A DNA stretch of 5,279 bases from Actinoplanes liguriensis (GTDB taxonomy: Bacteria > Actinomycetota > Actinomycetes > Mycobacteriales > Micromonosporaceae), in NCBI GenBank assembly GCA_000715855.1, contig KL571424.1, positions 1,816-7,094 of the forward strand, in the 5' to 3' direction. This document shows positions 5,115-5,279 of the stretch, one piece after another. Both the position numbers and the translations under genes were made by a program. Numbering within the stretch: the stretch's first letter is position 1; each line of letters begins with the position of its first letter. A model generated the notes under the pieces. That model was given only the letters and a program-made list of their open reading frames with translations, had not been told where the DNA came from and did no database searches.

Positions 5115-5279
5115 ATGACAAGCGTTCTGATCACCGGCCCGACCAAGGGCCTGGGCCGTGCCGCCACCCTCGCCATGGCCGCCCGTCCCGACCGGCCCGA
5201 CCTGCTGCTGGTCGGCCGTGACCTGACCGGGATCGCCCGAGAGGCCCGGGGGCTCGGCGCGACCGCTGTCTCTTATACA
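5115..5279 (+). CDS. Short-chain dehydrogenase/reductase (SDR), N-terminal fragment cut by contig end
   Basis: This is the first part of an NAD(P)-dependent oxidoreductase with a Rossmann fold. MTSVLITGPTKGLG carries the glycine-rich TGxxxGxG cofactor motif (TGPTKGLG, residues 7-14). The second strand, DLLLVGRD (29-36), ends in an Arg that in this family usually points to NADP(H). Family members are normally 230-300 residues; only 50 are certain here, so the catalytic YxxxK is not covered and the substrate is unknown. ATG 5115 is supported by GAGG at 5103-5106, 8 bases upstream. Bases 5266-5279 match sequencing adapter, so the final codons (A-V-S-Y-T) are not trustworthy. It is divergent from the XRE/MmyB regulator, which probably controls it. 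Confidence 0.92.
   Translation, partial: MTSVLITGPTKGLGRAATLAMAARPDRPDLLLVGRDLTGIAREARGLGATAVSYT
5266..5279. other. Nextera/Tn5 mosaic-end adapter remnant at the contig end
   Basis: The last 14 bases, CTGTCTCTTATACA, equal the first 14 of the 19-base Tn5 mosaic-end used in Nextera libraries (CTGTCTCTTATACACATCT). The composition changes abruptly from GC-rich coding sequence. It is best read as untrimmed adapter, not as a natural transposon end. Confidence 0.93.

Noticed and set aside
3691..5118. Long plus-strand ORF of 475 codons across the CPCC-like and XRE genes
   Set aside because: It is a shadow frame; both overlapped genes have recognisable domains and the product is low-complexity Arg/Gly-rich.
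5266..5279. Natural Tn5-like transposon end or insertion site
   Set aside because: It is exactly the engineered mosaic-end used in library preparation and lies at the very end of the contig.

Overview
The window is strongly GC-rich and its codons favour G or C in third position. Short GTG/ATG starts, little linker space and the gene families present point to a high-GC actinomycete. The style fits Micromonosporaceae (Actinoplanes-like), but no marker gene fixes the genus. The last 14 bases match the Nextera/Tn5 mosaic-end adapter, so the right edge is a contig end and not natural sequence.

Left half (1-2818), all on the minus strand and read right to left: a small MerR-type regulator (2818-2456), a NarL-type sensor histidine kinase (2445-1171), its response regulator (1174-518), and the N-terminal part of an ABC transporter ATPase (456 to the left edge). 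MerR and kinase are 10 bases apart, and kinase and regulator overlap by 4 bases (GTGA). The ATPase follows after 61 bases that hold a GC-only hairpin and a possible promoter of its own. The likely scheme is that the kinase/regulator pair senses an envelope or drug signal and controls the neighbouring exporter. A MerR-type gene at the head of the unit is the less usual part.

Middle (2819-3418): about 600 bases without a confident protein gene, but with visible structure. It has a 57-base head-to-tail repeat array just upstream of merR that keeps a reading frame, a long terminator-like hairpin whose T-tract faces the plus strand, and a 46-52 codon minus-strand ORF with a very good Shine-Dalgarno sequence aimed at an ATA codon.

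Right half (3419-5279): a plus-strand protein with an N-terminal cysteine-rich CPCC-like zinc domain and a long unrecognised C-terminal part. It converges on, and overlaps by 55 bases, a minus-strand XRE regulator with a MmyB-like ligand-binding domain. That regulator is divergent from a short-chain dehydrogenase/reductase truncated at the right edge. The 101-base gap between these last two holds a perfect inverted repeat touching a TTGACC box, a good operator candidate.
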